From the NCBI GenBank assembly GCA_010405405.1, contig MU004243.1, positions 615,340-679,339 of the forward strand: DNA of 64,000 nt, read 5' to 3'. Shown piece by piece: positions 46,001-57,640 of this stretch (position 1 is the first letter of the stretch; the number at the start of each line of letters is the position of its first letter). Below the pieces are notes generated by a model. The model was not told where the DNA came from. It did not search any database and worked only from the letters and a program-made list of their open reading frames with translations. The translations under genes and the position numbers were made by a program. The stretch is from Microthyrium microscopicum. Taxonomy: Eukaryota; Ascomycota; Dothideomycetes; Microthyriales; Microthyriaceae.

Positions 46001-47852
46001 CCCCATACCTTGGCAGAAAAGTCTCAATCGGAAGATGACTACGAATGCCACGCTGATGCGAATGATCAAAGCTGGCGAGACGTGTTGTGCACTAACCCAG
46101 CAATTACTGACCAAGATTCAGGTTATGCTCCCTGGCTCCGATGGGAAATGGTTAAAGGCGACGCCGCTTGGTGTGCAGCACTGAGTAACTGGAGGCGCGC
46201 ACGGGGAGGAAAAAATCATGGTCGGGATCCAACAACCAATGTCAGCAATTTCCCGACTTCAATCATGGGAGACTTTTTGAAGGCCAATGGCAGGTTCGAA
46301 TGTGGAATTCTTCAAGATCAGAGCACGACTTCCTGTGTGGATCCACAGGTATGCCTTGACAAAAACAGCGGCAGTGCTGCAGCGGTGCAATATATAGGAT
46401 GGTCGATGCACAACATCAACACAGTGAGTGACAAAACGGCTTCATATTCTTCTAGCTAAGTTACTTTTCAGATGTTCTGGACATTCTACCAAGGTCTCAA
46501 CGCTGCCGGCATTGCCAAGGACAACGTCTTGGGTGGCATCATCAACAATCTCATTGAAAAGCCAGACAGGACGTTAGAAATATTCCTAGACATCTTGGGA
46601 ATGGTAACAGGCTTTGGTAACGCAGGGTTCCTGAATGGAAGTAAGTCTTTTATATAGCGTGTTCCCCAGTATCTGAGTTTCGGGTGGCTAATTATGCTTC
46701 TATCAGTTCTCAAAACGAAAATAACAGCAATAGGAAAGATAAGAGGAGATAAGCTCGATGACAAAGAACTAGCTAAAAAGACCGAGGATGCAGCTAAGAT
46801 CATGGGAGATAACGCCAAAGATTTCTATAACCTCTCCTTCAACTTTGGAATGGGTAAATGGAAAGACAAGACAAAGTCCCTATCGGAGACATCGGCCAAA
46901 ACTATTCCGGATAAGATAAGAATACTTTATGGTAATATCATTGAGGGCTGGAAGGAGAGCCTCGTAAGGATGAACCAGGAATTGTTCGAAGGAAACGAAG
47001 AGAGTATTCGTACACTCACAAATTTAGTACGCAATGGCAACAGCATGTATGCAATGCCGGCAAACGCAACTGCTGTTCAAAAATCGGCTATCAAGTTCAT
47101 TGTAACTGCCCTCATACCGGAAGTATGGAGACTGCAGGACTTTTATCCGGTAAAGCCGCTAGAATCACACCTCATTCGAAAGCTAATGATACATCTCAAC
47201 TCTAGGTTATGGTTGACACACTATGGCCTTGCAATGTTCCTGGCATAGGCATCGGGCAATGGCATTCCATGAAACATGTTGGTGCGGCAAACCTTTGTTT
47301 CACCGATGAATATGGACAGCTCCAAAATGGCACAACCTTTCGAGGCAGACAGTACCATTTGTTCGGTGTCAAGGGCGAATGGGATGCAAAATGTAAGTAC
47401 GCACCTCCCAAGGCAAAGGCATGCGCAGCTCTAGACTGCGGCAACAAATTGTCAGAGCTGCCGGGCTTAGGAAAATTATGGCCTCAAAATCGCGACTGGG
47501 ACGGCCTTAGCGGGCTCGACATAGTGAGCAAGTAAGTGCCTACGGTCCATTTATCCCTGTTGACTAGACTGACCTGGCGTAGTGCTAAGGCTGGTCACGA
47601 CAACATATGGCATGGAAATCACAAATACACATCTCGAGACTTTGGTGGTGGCACCCTGGGCCATGAACTCATGGACAGGGCTACAGCGAATTTGGCGAGC
47701 ATAGATGACGTCTGGAGGATGCCTGGTATTGCTAATATCCGACTTGTGGCTGGTCTGAGATTATGGAGAACTGGAAAAAAGGGATCACCGATGCCAATCG
47801 AGGATCATACCCATGTACTGGTGTTAAGGGTCCAGCCGATGAAGATGACTGA
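43080..47852 (+). pseudogene. Subgroup-C-type (LysM-CBM18-GH18) chitinase gene with premature stop and frameshift
   Basis: Eight exons: 43080-43506, 43703-45323, 45377-45823, 45886-46423, 46472-46640, 46707-47149, 47206-47531 and 47583-47852. A signal peptide begins the family N-terminal domain with paired cysteines. LysM follows at residues about 349-400 (DCAVYNIRSGDSCSEIARAHG), then a CBM18 knot (CPLKACCNKWGNCGTTDDFC, about 441-462). GH18 has an intact active site, LDGVDIDWEYP, and MTYDLHGQWD. Two breaks: TAA at 44740-44742, in frame between CBM18 and GH18 where relatives read through; and a one-base deletion near 47,737-47,741, after which the family C-terminus (TCGWSEIMENWKKG) lies in the next frame. 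Translation from the start ends after 488 aa: a secreted chitin-binding protein without catalysis. A weak 54-nt GT..AG pair (44720-44773) could remove the stop but would delete conserved residues. Confidence 0.82.
44740..44742 (+). other. In-frame TAA between the chitin-binding and GH18 domains
   Basis: The codon follows GNCGVIPHN and precedes NRPPAQFLNVGYFEAW in the same frame; homologous text continues on both sides without length change. A single C-to-T change from CAA would produce it, but the ancestral codon is not known. Confidence 0.85.
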
Positions 47853-48747
47853 TGCTATTGGCTGTCGCTGCTTAATATATGTAATCATGTTCCAATTGGA
47901 TTGATACCTGAGTAGTCTAAACTGTAACCAGTGGAAAATTGTTTATAACTTCTTGTCACACCTATCATTTCATAAGGTCTGCTAGGTGAACCAAAAGCTC
48001 AAGGTCTATATTGGAGAAACTAACGGGGAAAGCAGAAGATATCTTTCAGAGAGATCTTCGATACTATATAGGGAGGTAAACTTAAGATATCAATGGACAT
48101 GCTATTGCCCAATGACGACGTACGTAGTTATTCGTTCTTCAACATATCTTATGTCGATCAGCATACGATACTGACACACTGCTTCTTCAAGTATACCTAC
48201 ATCGTAGCTCTACACACATAGCAAACGTTGAAGGACGGCGGATTTTCAAAGAGGTCTTGCGATCATTTGCTACTAACCGTCCACCATATTGAAGTCGCTA
48301 TTGTCTCCATATGATCAAACAAGCTCGATACAGTGCTGCAAGAGTTGAGTTGTCCCCCCCCTGAAAATATGAAATAAGAAATCAGAGAGCTTATTGGCTT
48401 AAAGACAAGCCATCAAGTCTCTATTAGGCTTAACGAAGCCAATTCTTGATCTCACCCAATTGAATCTATTGAGGCGCTGGCCATAAGCCAATCATACTAG
48501 AAGTTGCAGATTCATATTTTTGGGAGGGGGGACAACTCAACTCTTGCAGCACTGTATCAGATTCAGAGACCGAAAAGCATCCACTCCCAAAGGTATACTA
48601 CAATGCTAACAAGCAACAAACCATTACTTCACAATCACAGATATAATCTTACACCACCTCTTTTCCCTAGCCCACAACTAATCCCCTAAAATCAATATCT
48701 CTCCTCTCGCAATCCATACCATCCCTCCTCTAACAATACCCATATCT
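47853..48747. other. Intergenic region containing a MITE-like element
   Basis: This is the 3' flank shared by two convergent genes. Its only clear content is the inverted-repeat element at 48331-48554. Confidence 0.5.
48331..48554. mobile_element. MITE-like element, Tc1/mariner-type ends with TA target sites
   Basis: Terminal inverted repeats of roughly 45 nt bound about 224 bp. The left end begins cagtgctgcaagagttgagt and runs into a C-run followed by aaaatatgaa; the right end is its reverse complement. The first 25 or more bases match exactly and the difference lies in and after the C/G run. TA dinucleotides flank both ends (48329-48330 and 48555-48556), as expected for Tc1/mariner/pogo insertion. 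No transposase is encoded. An inner imperfect palindrome around ggctta/taagcc adds secondary structure. High end identity suggests a fairly recent insertion, outside the RIP island and not visibly mutated. Confidence 0.82.
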
Positions 48748-51700
48748 CTAAGCAACATCTCGCAGCAGCCCATCCACACTCGACCGCTCCCCCTCCAAAC
48801 TCTGCCGCTTCTCAATCTCGCGCTCCAACTGCACTCTCAACGACTCCTTCTCCGCCTCCGTCTCCTCAATGCGTTTGCGCGCCCCACTCCGGTCTAGTAA
48901 CCGCGCTTCCCGCTCCTGCTTGAGGCGGCGCTCCAGTTCTTTCAGACGGTGGACCCAGCGTTGCTCAGAGGGCTGCATCGAAGCGGAATTAATGCTTGAT
49001 GTGCGCGAGTGCGTAGATGGTATTACGGGGCTTTGCGCTGGTTGGGGGGCTTGTTGGTGCGAAGAGGATTGGTGGGTGGATGTGTGTGTGGCGGTTGATT
49101 GGTGGGTGGAGGTATGGGTGGATGTACGGCGTGATGGTGAGCCGGTACGTGAGAGGGGTATTTGGGATGCGCCTGGGACAGTGATTGATGGATCTGCGGC
49201 GACTGGTGAGTGTGTATGGCGTGGTTGGACGCCTTCGACGGCGGAGGTGGAGTAATGCCGCATAAGTGAGGAGTCGCGACGGTGGTCGCGGGTTGAGGAG
49301 GCGCGTTCGGGGACTGGTGCGCGAGCGGGGGAGGTATTGCGGAGGATTTGAACTTCTGCTTTGAGAAGTTTGTTTTCTGATTTGAGTTTGACGACGGCGT
49401 CTTCTTTGCGGGAAGAGGCTTGGCTTGCTGATCGATCGGTAGCTGCACGCTCTTCTGTTTGACGGCTCATGGTCTTCTCAAGGGCGTCGATGCGTTTGGT
49501 GCGGTGGTCGAGTGCTTTTTCAAAGTTGGAAAAGTCTTTGGTGTATTTACGATCAAGGTCGCGGATTTGGGTGCGATATAGAGAGTAGAGGGTTTCGACG
49601 GCCTTGAGAGCGCTGGCAATGTGGCGGGAGAATGTGGGCCAGTTTTTGGAGATGTAGTCGGATGTTGGCGGGTCTTCGCTGCCAAGAGGATTGCGGGAGT
49701 TCCAGTCACGACCGCAGATGGTGGTGAGGCGGTTCCAGAGGCTGAAAAGTAGGTTGTTGCGTTCGGCGAGTTGCTCTTTGAGCTGGGTCTCTAGAGTGTT
49801 GAATTTGCGACGGTCAGCTTGGCGGGCACCTTCAATGTCTGACACGCGAGTGTCGTTCTGTTGGATGGTACGAGTCAGGGATTGCTGGCTTCGTTGCATT
49901 TGGTTGAAGGTTGCTTGATCGAGGCGTCTAGCCTGTCGTTCCTTGTCAAGAAGTTCTGATAGCTTCTTGGTCTCCAGACCAGCAGATTCCAGTAGAGCGT
50001 CACGAGTGCGAAGAGTTCGCTCCTTTTCGGAAAGATCTTGACGTGTAATATCGAGAGCAGAAAGAGTATGCTCAAGATCGCGTTGAAGCTTGGTAACATC
50101 TTTGAGAATGCTTGATCGAGTACCACTGAGATCGCCAAGGGCCTCGCGGAGATTAGCCTCGAGAGTCTCCAGTCGTTCTTTCCAGTTATCTGCTTCGTTC
50201 TCCTTGTCGGCAAGCTTCTTCCGTAGTTTGCGGAGATCATCTTTGTGAGATGTAACATCGCCATTAAGCTCATCCATGGCAGTCTGGATTTGGGCCTTTT
50301 CTTCTGAATCCAAAGCCTCGCGTTGTCGTCGTTCAACAGCTGCTTGAGCGAGCATATCTTCGATTTGAGTTCTAGCAGCGCTCAAAGAGCCTTCTAGTTC
50401 TCCAATCTTGATCTTGTCGCCTTCTTGCTCTTCTCTCAAGAATGCAATCTCATCTTGCGAGCCCTCCAGCTGAACGTCCAGGCGTTCATTCTTCGTATTG
50501 AGGTCACTGACCTTTTGCTCGAGTTCCTCAATCTCGTGCTCAGCCTCCTCGAGCTGTTGTTTGAGGGTCTCTTCTTTGCGACGGGAAGAGTTGAGTTCAT
50601 CGTCCAACCAGACAGCTTGTTCAGACAAAGTTTTGTGCTCCTCTTGTAACGAGTTCATCTCAGCATTCTTCTCCTTCAGCTCATCTTCAACCTGGTCGAT
50701 TTGCAGAACAGCTTGATCTCGAAGTGTCTGGAACTCTGTATCCTTCAACTCAATGCTCTCCAACAGCTCATTACGTTCCTCCTGTAGGCCCTGCAAATCT
50801 GTGTTCAAAAGTTCATTCTCTTCCATCAACTGCTTCATGTTTGCTTCGACCTCTTCAAGATCATCCAGAGCCTTATTGAGCCCAGTGCCCAAATCTTGAT
50901 TCTCCATCTTGACCGCAGCAAGCTCATCACGCGCCGTATTAAAACGCTTCTCAAGCTCGTCGCGATCCGGATCACTCATTTGCGTCACTCGGGTCATGCC
51001 ACTAGCACGACTTGAGCTACGTTGATGCGCACGCGATACCGATCGATCAAAGATACTATCTCCGGCAATCGATCGCGCGCCCATCCCATCAACGCCACCG
51101 CGACGGTGATGAATCTTTAGATCTTCGATTTCTTGTTGTAAACGTTCGCGCTCCTTGTTGCGCGAGGTGAGCATAGAGGTCTGGGCGCTGAGATCTCGGC
51201 GGAGTTCAGCGACTTCGCGTCTCAGACCAACTTTTTCTTGCTGCAGGAGATCGACTAGCGTACTAGCTTGGCTAATCATGCCATTGGCATCGTCTACTTC
51301 AGAATTGCCGTCGCTTCGTGTGGTGTGTGTAGTAGTCAGGCGTTTCTGGATGTTGTAAACGTTGTGGGTGGAGTGGTTATTGGTGACATTTGCATGCTCG
51401 GCTTTCATCTTGCGGATTTCCTCGCGCAAATGCTCAGCGTCCTCATCAGCAGCCTCGCGACGAGCAGTCTCAGCTTGCAAAAGATCTTTCCACATGTCGT
51501 TGGTTTCTTCCACGGCGGAAGACGGCTCACTAGGTCGTCTATCGCCCATAGATTTGATATATTCCGCAAGTCGCCGCTTTTCAAGTTCCTTGCTCATATT
51601 GTCCTCCTTGAGGCGTTCCACATCAGTTTGCGTCGTCTCAAGTGTTTCTCGGAGGTACACAATTTCTTCTTCCATTTCAGCCTTTTCTTCATCAGCTTCA

Positions 51701-53133
51701 TTGGTTTCTTCCTCTGAGCTATCGTGCGGCTTCTCTGCAGACTTCTCCTCGAAGGACTTCAACTTGCGCTCCAAATCTCGAATTTTCCGCCGCATCGACG
51801 AATTGTCTTTCTTCTCATTTGCCAGATCAGTTTGGAGCTGTACATTTCTTTGAACCATATCCTTGACACCCTCATCAGACCGACTATGCAAGGCTTCGTC
51901 CAAAAAGTGAATCTTGAGTTTTAAATCAAAATTTTCTTTGGACAATTTATCAATCTTGCTATTTTGTTCCTTCAAAGTCAGGTTATGTTTTGAACGGGTG
52001 CTGTAGGATTGGCCAATCAATTGTCGGCGTTCAGGCGATCGAGTTGTAGAATGCTTTTCTCTATATTGACGCGCAATGGTTTCTGGGACTTGGATCCCTT
52101 GTACATGTCGTGCTATGACAGTGTCCGATGGAACAGAGATCCCATTACTGGAAACGCGCGGTGTGGCCGGCTCATCTTCGTCTAAGCGCCCGAGCGCAGT
52201 ATCGAGACGTCCCATACCGGCATTCGATGTAGAGCTGCGCGTACGAGAGAAATCAGGCTGTGAGCCACCGTAGCTAGAATGGAGAGATTGAGATATTTCG
52301 CTGCCAAAGCTCGGTAATCGTGAAAGCGATGGTCCACTCTTGTCGCTAACTGGTATTGGTACGGCGCCGCCGGATTGAATTGCGAAATCAGCACCACTGG
52401 AATGGAGGGGGAAATCAGCGCCAATTGTCGATTCAGTAATACCAGATATGTCTGATCGAGCAGCTATGGAGGACACGGAGGATCGCTGGCTGGAATGTCG
52501 ATTTTGTAGATATTGTGGTCGTCGGGATGATCGTGGATGTCCCATGGAGGCCTCGGCTTCTTCGTTCTCAACGACTATGTCTAAGCCGGCGTTTTCGTCT
52601 TCAATGTTATGTGATGATGAGGGTTCAGATGGTTGTTCGGAGGTGATTTGGGGATTCGGGAATTTGTTCTCTCGGGTACTAGCACCAGCAGTTCGCCGTT
52701 TCATAGCACTCGCAGCGGGCGAGGAGGGTAGGTCTGAAAGGGAGGACGTCTCGTTCGCCCCGTCAGGTTCAGCACCACTGTCCGTATTCTCCTGGTGATC
52801 GGAAAGAGGTCCGTTGGCCAAACTCTCAGTTCGCCCGGGCGAGCCGCCAAATAGATATGTATCGTCGGCGCCGGGTCGCGTAATAGGCAATGCGCTAGGC
52901 GATGGATCGGGGGCAAAGCTAGACTCAATGTCCATCAATCGATTCTTAACATCATGATCGAGGAGTGCGCTTGGATCCGCAGACAATTGACTAAAGTCGG
53001 TATCATCGGGGAGAGGAGGGAGATTTGAATTGGTGGAGGAGATTCGTTGGGCGGTGTGCTTGTTGGCATCAGGAGCAGCACCTGCAAGGCTCCTATCGCG
53101 TGCAGGCAAGGGAAGCGGGCTATTGTCTGCCAT
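48748..53133 (-). CDS. apsB: ApsB/Mto1-type microtubule-organising centre protein
   Basis: A single exon of 1,461 codons from ATG 53133. Residues 1-370 are Ser-rich and disordered. At about 385-425 is the CM1/Cnn_1N motif (LTLKEQNSKIDKLSKENFDLKLKIHFLDEAL), which recruits gamma-tubulin complexes. Then come about 800 residues of coiled coil, dense in Glu/Lys/Leu heptads, and a Ser/Thr/His/Gln-rich linker. The C-terminal coiled block (RWVHRLKELERRLKQEREARLLDRSGARKRIEE) matches the Mto2-binding region of Mto1. Aspergillus ApsB works at spindle-pole-body outer plaques and septal organising centres and is needed for nuclear positioning. Both end motifs are present, so the gene looks complete. Its promoter runs directly into the AT-rich island that begins within 400 bp of the start codon. 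Confidence 0.92.
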   Translation of the reverse strand: MADNSPLPLPARDRSLAGAAPDANKHTAQRISSTNSNLPPLPDDTDFSQLSADPSALLDHDVKNRLMDIESSFAPDPSPSALPITRPGADDTYLFGGSPGRTESLANGPLSDHQENTDSGAEPDGANETSSLSDLPSSPAASAMKRRTAGASTRENKFPNPQITSEQPSEPSSSHNIEDENAGLDIVVENEEAEASMGHPRSSRRPQYLQNRHSSQRSSVSSIAARSDISGITESTIGADFPLHSSGADFAIQSGGAVPIPVSDKSGPSLSRLPSFGSEISQSLHSSYGGSQPDFSRTRSSTSNAGMGRLDTALGRLDEDEPATPRVSSNGISVPSDTVIARHVQGIQVPETIARQYREKHSTTRSPERRQLIGQSYSTRSKHNLTLKEQNSKIDKLSKENFDLKLKIHFLDEALHSRSDEGVKDMVQRNVQLQTDLANEKKDNSSMRRKIRDLERKLKSFEEKSAEKPHDSSEEETNEADEEKAEMEEEIVYLRETLETTQTDVERLKEDNMSKELEKRRLAEYIKSMGDRRPSEPSSAVEETNDMWKDLLQAETARREAADEDAEHLREEIRKMKAEHANVTNNHSTHNVYNIQKRLTTTHTTRSDGNSEVDDANGMISQASTLVDLLQQEKVGLRREVAELRRDLSAQTSMLTSRNKERERLQQEIEDLKIHHRRGGVDGMGARSIAGDSIFDRSVSRAHQRSSSRASGMTRVTQMSDPDRDELEKRFNTARDELAAVKMENQDLGTGLNKALDDLEEVEANMKQLMEENELLNTDLQGLQEERNELLESIELKDTEFQTLRDQAVLQIDQVEDELKEKNAEMNSLQEEHKTLSEQAVWLDDELNSSRRKEETLKQQLEEAEHEIEELEQKVSDLNTKNERLDVQLEGSQDEIAFLREEQEGDKIKIGELEGSLSAARTQIEDMLAQAAVERRQREALDSEEKAQIQTAMDELNGDVTSHKDDLRKLRKKLADKENEADNWKERLETLEANLREALGDLSGTRSSILKDVTKLQRDLEHTLSALDITRQDLSEKERTLRTRDALLESAGLETKKLSELLDKERQARRLDQATFNQMQRSQQSLTRTIQQNDTRVSDIEGARQADRRKFNTLETQLKEQLAERNNLLFSLWNRLTTICGRDWNSRNPLGSEDPPTSDYISKNWPTFSRHIASALKAVETLYSLYRTQIRDLDRKYTKDFSNFEKALDHRTKRIDALEKTMSRQTEERAATDRSASQASSRKEDAVVKLKSENKLLKAEVQILRNTSPARAPVPERASSTRDHRRDSSLMRHYSTSAVEGVQPRHTHSPVAADPSITVPGASQIPLSRTGSPSRRTSTHTSTHQSTATHTSTHQSSSHQQAPQPAQSPVIPSTHSRTSSINSASMQPSEQRWVHRLKELERRLKQEREARLLDRSGARKRIEETEAEKESLRVQLEREIEKRQSLEGERSSVDGLLRDVA

Positions 53134-54459
53134 TGTTATGAGAGTGGTTTCGGTGCATGGGAGATGGAGCGAGTTGGAGAAGCACGATTGAGGCTTATGG
53201 ATCGAATATTATTCGAAAACAGTGAAGGCCAGGCGTTAGGTTGTTGTCTGGAGGTTGGGATGTGCCGTAAGCGGCCATCACAAGTGACTTTACTTGATGC
53301 TTGATTGATGTTTTGATGGAGTGAAGCGAGTCGCAACCTGGGAAGCTCGGGCCTCCTCGAAATGCTCGCCTCGTGGATGCATGCAGGGGTACAGGGCTTA
53401 GTTCGAGTCCGAGCGCCTGAAGTTGTCTTTTCCTTTCTCCTTCTAGAGGGATCGTAACACTCCGCGGTGAACTCAGAGTTCTAGGGGCGAGTTAATCCAA
53501 ATATAGCTAGGGTAGCACTAAGGATTGTTATAAAAATAAACTAATAAACTATTAATCCTAAGTAGGTAAGAGATTATATAATAAGCTTTTAGAATAACTA
53601 TATAAGTAAAGATTATATTATTAGAATAATATTTTTTTAGCGCTAATAAGGGATTTACTTTATTATTTATAAGGTTCTAGATTTACTATCTCTCTTACTA
53701 CTAACTTTCTTAATCCTCTTCCTCTCCCTATTTACGCTATAACGCTACGTAAGTAAGTAATTCTTATTTCTATATATTTTTTACTCTATTTCTAAGCTAT
53801 TATGTAATTTTTAGCGTTTTAAATAAGTTATATAGTATTCTATAAGCTTGTTTAGCCTATTTTACTTATTAATAGCAATCTATAATAACATTAAAAATTT
53901 GGCGCGCTAGTATATATATATACGTACCCTAGTTTTAATAACTTAAATTACTTAATCCTTACTTATTAGTTTTACTATTAGTTTTACCTAACTATTAGTT
54001 TTACTATATTATAATATATCTACTAGTTTTCTTAATTAACGCCCTAGCTAGTTTTTATAATAATATACTTATTTATATAGCATCTATATTCCTTAGCTAT
54101 TAGCGTTTTTTAATGCTTTTTTAGTAAATTACTAATTCTACTAACTTTCTTACTTAGCTACCTAACTTTATTAATTATAAGCTACTCTAATTATATTAAA
54201 CTCCTTATTTTTACCCTACTTAATACTAATTTCTCTAGTTTTACTAGCTTTTGTAACTAATAAGTTAATAATACTAAACCGTACAAACTAATTCCTTATA
54301 AAAAGTATAATAAAACTACTACTATAGCTATACCTCCTATTAGTTCAACTAATATTATTAATAATTCTAGCAAAATAGGCAACTAAAGTAGTATTACTAA
54401 CTAGCCTAATAACACTTATACCCTTATTAATAATATAGCTAACTACTTCTATAATACTT

Positions 54460-54603
54460 CTACCTACGATATTCCTAATTATTCCTATAATAACTCTACC
54501 TACAGTAATCCTAATTATTTCTATAATAACTCTATCTATAATAATCCTAATTATTTCTATAATAATTCTACCTATAGTAATCCTAGTTATTTCTATACTA
54601 GCT
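54460..54603. repeat. Four 36-bp tandem repeats in the AT-rich island
   Basis: Copies at 54460-54495, 54496-54531, 54532-54567 and 54568-54603 follow ctacctacagtaatcctaat plus a 16-base tail. The unit is a multiple of three; read on the + strand it gives a 12-residue Asn/Tyr/Ser repeat (PNYFYNNSTYSN-like). Differences are mostly transitions. It looks like a former repetitive coding segment mutated by RIP. Confidence 0.85.
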
Positions 54604-57600
54604 CTTATAATAGTTATATTAATATTAGTAAATCCTTTATTAGTAAACCTACTAAATTACGTACTTAGTCTAGTAGGTTTAATAGTATTCTTAGCTATTC
54701 TTACTATAATTCTACTAGATCTTATAGTATTTCTAGGCTAACTTTACCTACTACTTTTAGTACTAATAATAGTATTCCTAATAATTTATATAGTCTTACT
54801 CTTAGTAATATTAGCAACGTCTATAACTAGCCTTCTATTGCTACTAGTCTAGCTACTATTAACCCTACGCTACTCTTTATAATTACTAGTTTAATAGCTA
54901 TTTCTAGCCCTAATAATACTAACGAACTTAGCAATACTCTTTACTAAAATAACTAATATTACTAATTCTTAGCAAATAAACTAAAAGAATCTTCTACTAT
55001 TACTAGTAACACTAAGGACTCTACTAGTAATACTAAGAACACTATGCTTACTAAAGTTCTTTAAGAAATTATAGATAAAGAAGCTAACAAAACTAACGCC
55101 TAAACTAACGGCGAAACTAGTAGTAAAACTAATAATGATACTAATAACTAATTTAATAGTAAAACTAATAACAAAAATAGTACTAATAATGCTAATAAAT
55201 TATATATTCCTAACGATATAACTAAAGACGCTTCTCTACTTAGCGAAACTAATCCTAAAGCTATTACTCTAACTCTAATTTTTAGTACTCCTAACGTCGT
55301 TAAGGTTAATAAAACTAATAGCTTTTCTACTAATCTATAATTACTAATAAATAGTCTAAACGAAAATACTAGCAATTCTTAAATTTAAATTACTTTAGCT
55401 AATCCTATTACTATAGCTACTACTATATTTATTAGCGTACTTATTACTCCTCTAGAATCTACTATTTCTAGTATTACTACTTTTAATTCTTAGGCCTTAT
55501 TTAATCTACTATAAATAATTAACTAGTCTAGTTTTCCTACTAGTAGTTTTAGCTTATAAGATTTCCTATACGCTACTATTAATACTATAAATACCAATCT
55601 AACTACTTTAATAACTACTTTACCTAGTATACTTACTACTTTAAATTTAATAGCTAGTTTAATTACTAACTAAGCTAATCTCGTTACTACTACTAATAGA
55701 CCTAGTCTAATTATTATTTAACCTATACTTATTAGTAATACTAACCCTTCTAGTTAGACTATTACTTAAGCTAGTAACGTTAGTTATCTTAATAGTTTAA
55801 GTTAAATTATTACTTAAGATATACCTAACAACGTAACTACTAACTTTAGTACTAATAATAGTTTTTCTACTTATATTTTAACTACTAGAGATACTACTAG
55901 TACTATTTTAACTCTTAGTATTACTAATACTAGTCTATCTACTATATCTAAGGGTAAATATAAAGTAGTTAATAATAATAATTCTAATAATAGTAATCCT
56001 ACTAAGGAAACTAGTAGCTACTAAAAGCTAAAGGCGTAGCGCTATTAAGCTAAACGTATAAAGATACTAAAAAAACTAAAAATTACGAACTATATTACTA
56101 ATCTTAGTTAATCTTACTATTATAAGTACTATACTTAGTAGTACTACGTAATATATACTAATACTTAGTTCTACTAATAGCGATAAGTAACGCTTAGTAT
56201 AAAGTAATTTACTAAGAGTATAAAGCTAATAAAACTAATTCTATTACTATACTAACTCTAAACCTAATAATTACTTAAGCTTAAGTTACTTAATATAGCT
56301 AAAAGTATAATAAAAAAGCGCTAAAGAGAAAACTAACTATAGTATTTACCTTTCCTACCTTTACTAAAAAGTTATTACTAATTTCTTAGTTTTATAAAAA
56401 GAAATCTATACTAACTTAAAAGTAACTTTATTATAAAACTTACTACTTTTTCTATTATTACCTTTGCTAATCTTAATTTTACTATTAGTACTAAAGCTTT
56501 TAAAAGCGTTAATTCTCTTACTTACTATACTAGTTACTATACCTAGAGCTATATAGATTTTACTAATAAATCCCCTTTTATATAGCCTTTTTAATAAGTA
56601 AGTTTACTAATAGTCTATACCTAGTACTAGCTATTAGAAATTACAAGTAAAGCTAAATAGGCTTAAGAATAAAGAAATTTTACTATATAAGCATTCTATT
56701 AATATAAGTTTTATTAATATATACTTTATTCTTACTAATTATTAGTTAGGCTACTATATTAGAGTCTTATTACGTTTATAAAGACCTCTTTAATAACTAA
56801 CTCTTAGTAAGTTTATTATTAGCTTTACTATAATCTTTACTAATTATAATTTTACTAATACAATTTATTTTAATAGAATAGTATTCCTAACTTTTTTAAT
56901 AAATATAAGTAGGTTTTACTATCCTTTTTAATCCTTACTTATTATTTCTACTTAGTTTTTTTACTAATCTTTAGTTTAACTAATAATATCCTATTTATTA
57001 AGTTCTTTAAGCTCTTCTTTAATAAATTCTTAATAGAAAAAGTAAGTATTACTAGCTTTATTATTACGCTTACTAACGTTAATTTTAGTTATTAAATCTA
57101 TACGAGTATATAAACGCTACTATTACCTAGTTAAAGAAGAAATTTTAAAGAAATTAAGACTATAAATAATATTTTTTATCTAAATAGTTAGTTTTAATAG
57201 TATTAGGTACGTATATTAACTATAATAATCTTACTCCTCCTAACCTAACTACTTCTATTATTACTATTAGCTCTACCTACCCTACTAGCTTTACTAACCT
57301 TACTAGCTCTATTAACCCTACTAACCTTACTAGCCCTACTAATTAACTAGCCTAGTAAGCTTTACTAACTATTCCCTCCTATATATACTTTTCCTTTTCT
57401 TTACCTTAATACTTCTCTTTATTTATAATTTTTATAATAATAATACCTTATAATATCCTATAATACCCTATAATACCTATAATTCTACTAGTTTTACTAG
57501 CCTTTCTAATCTAAAAACTAGTCTAATTAATATACTATCTTTCTCTAGCTTAAACTCTAGTTTAACTATTATTTTTACTATTTCGTTAATTTACTAGTTT

Positions 57601-57640
57601 AACTAATCTTTATATCTATCTATTTTCTAGTTAAACTCTT

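Noticed and set aside
53390-53425. B-box-like text (ttcgagtcc) suggesting a tRNA
   Set aside because: The T-stem pairs poorly and no matching A box, anticodon arm or acceptor stem can be drawn.
55148-55375. 75-codon minus-strand frame in the AT-rich island
   Set aside because: Leu/Val/Ser-rich text produced by TA-rich sequence; no ATG context, domain or neighbour supports it.
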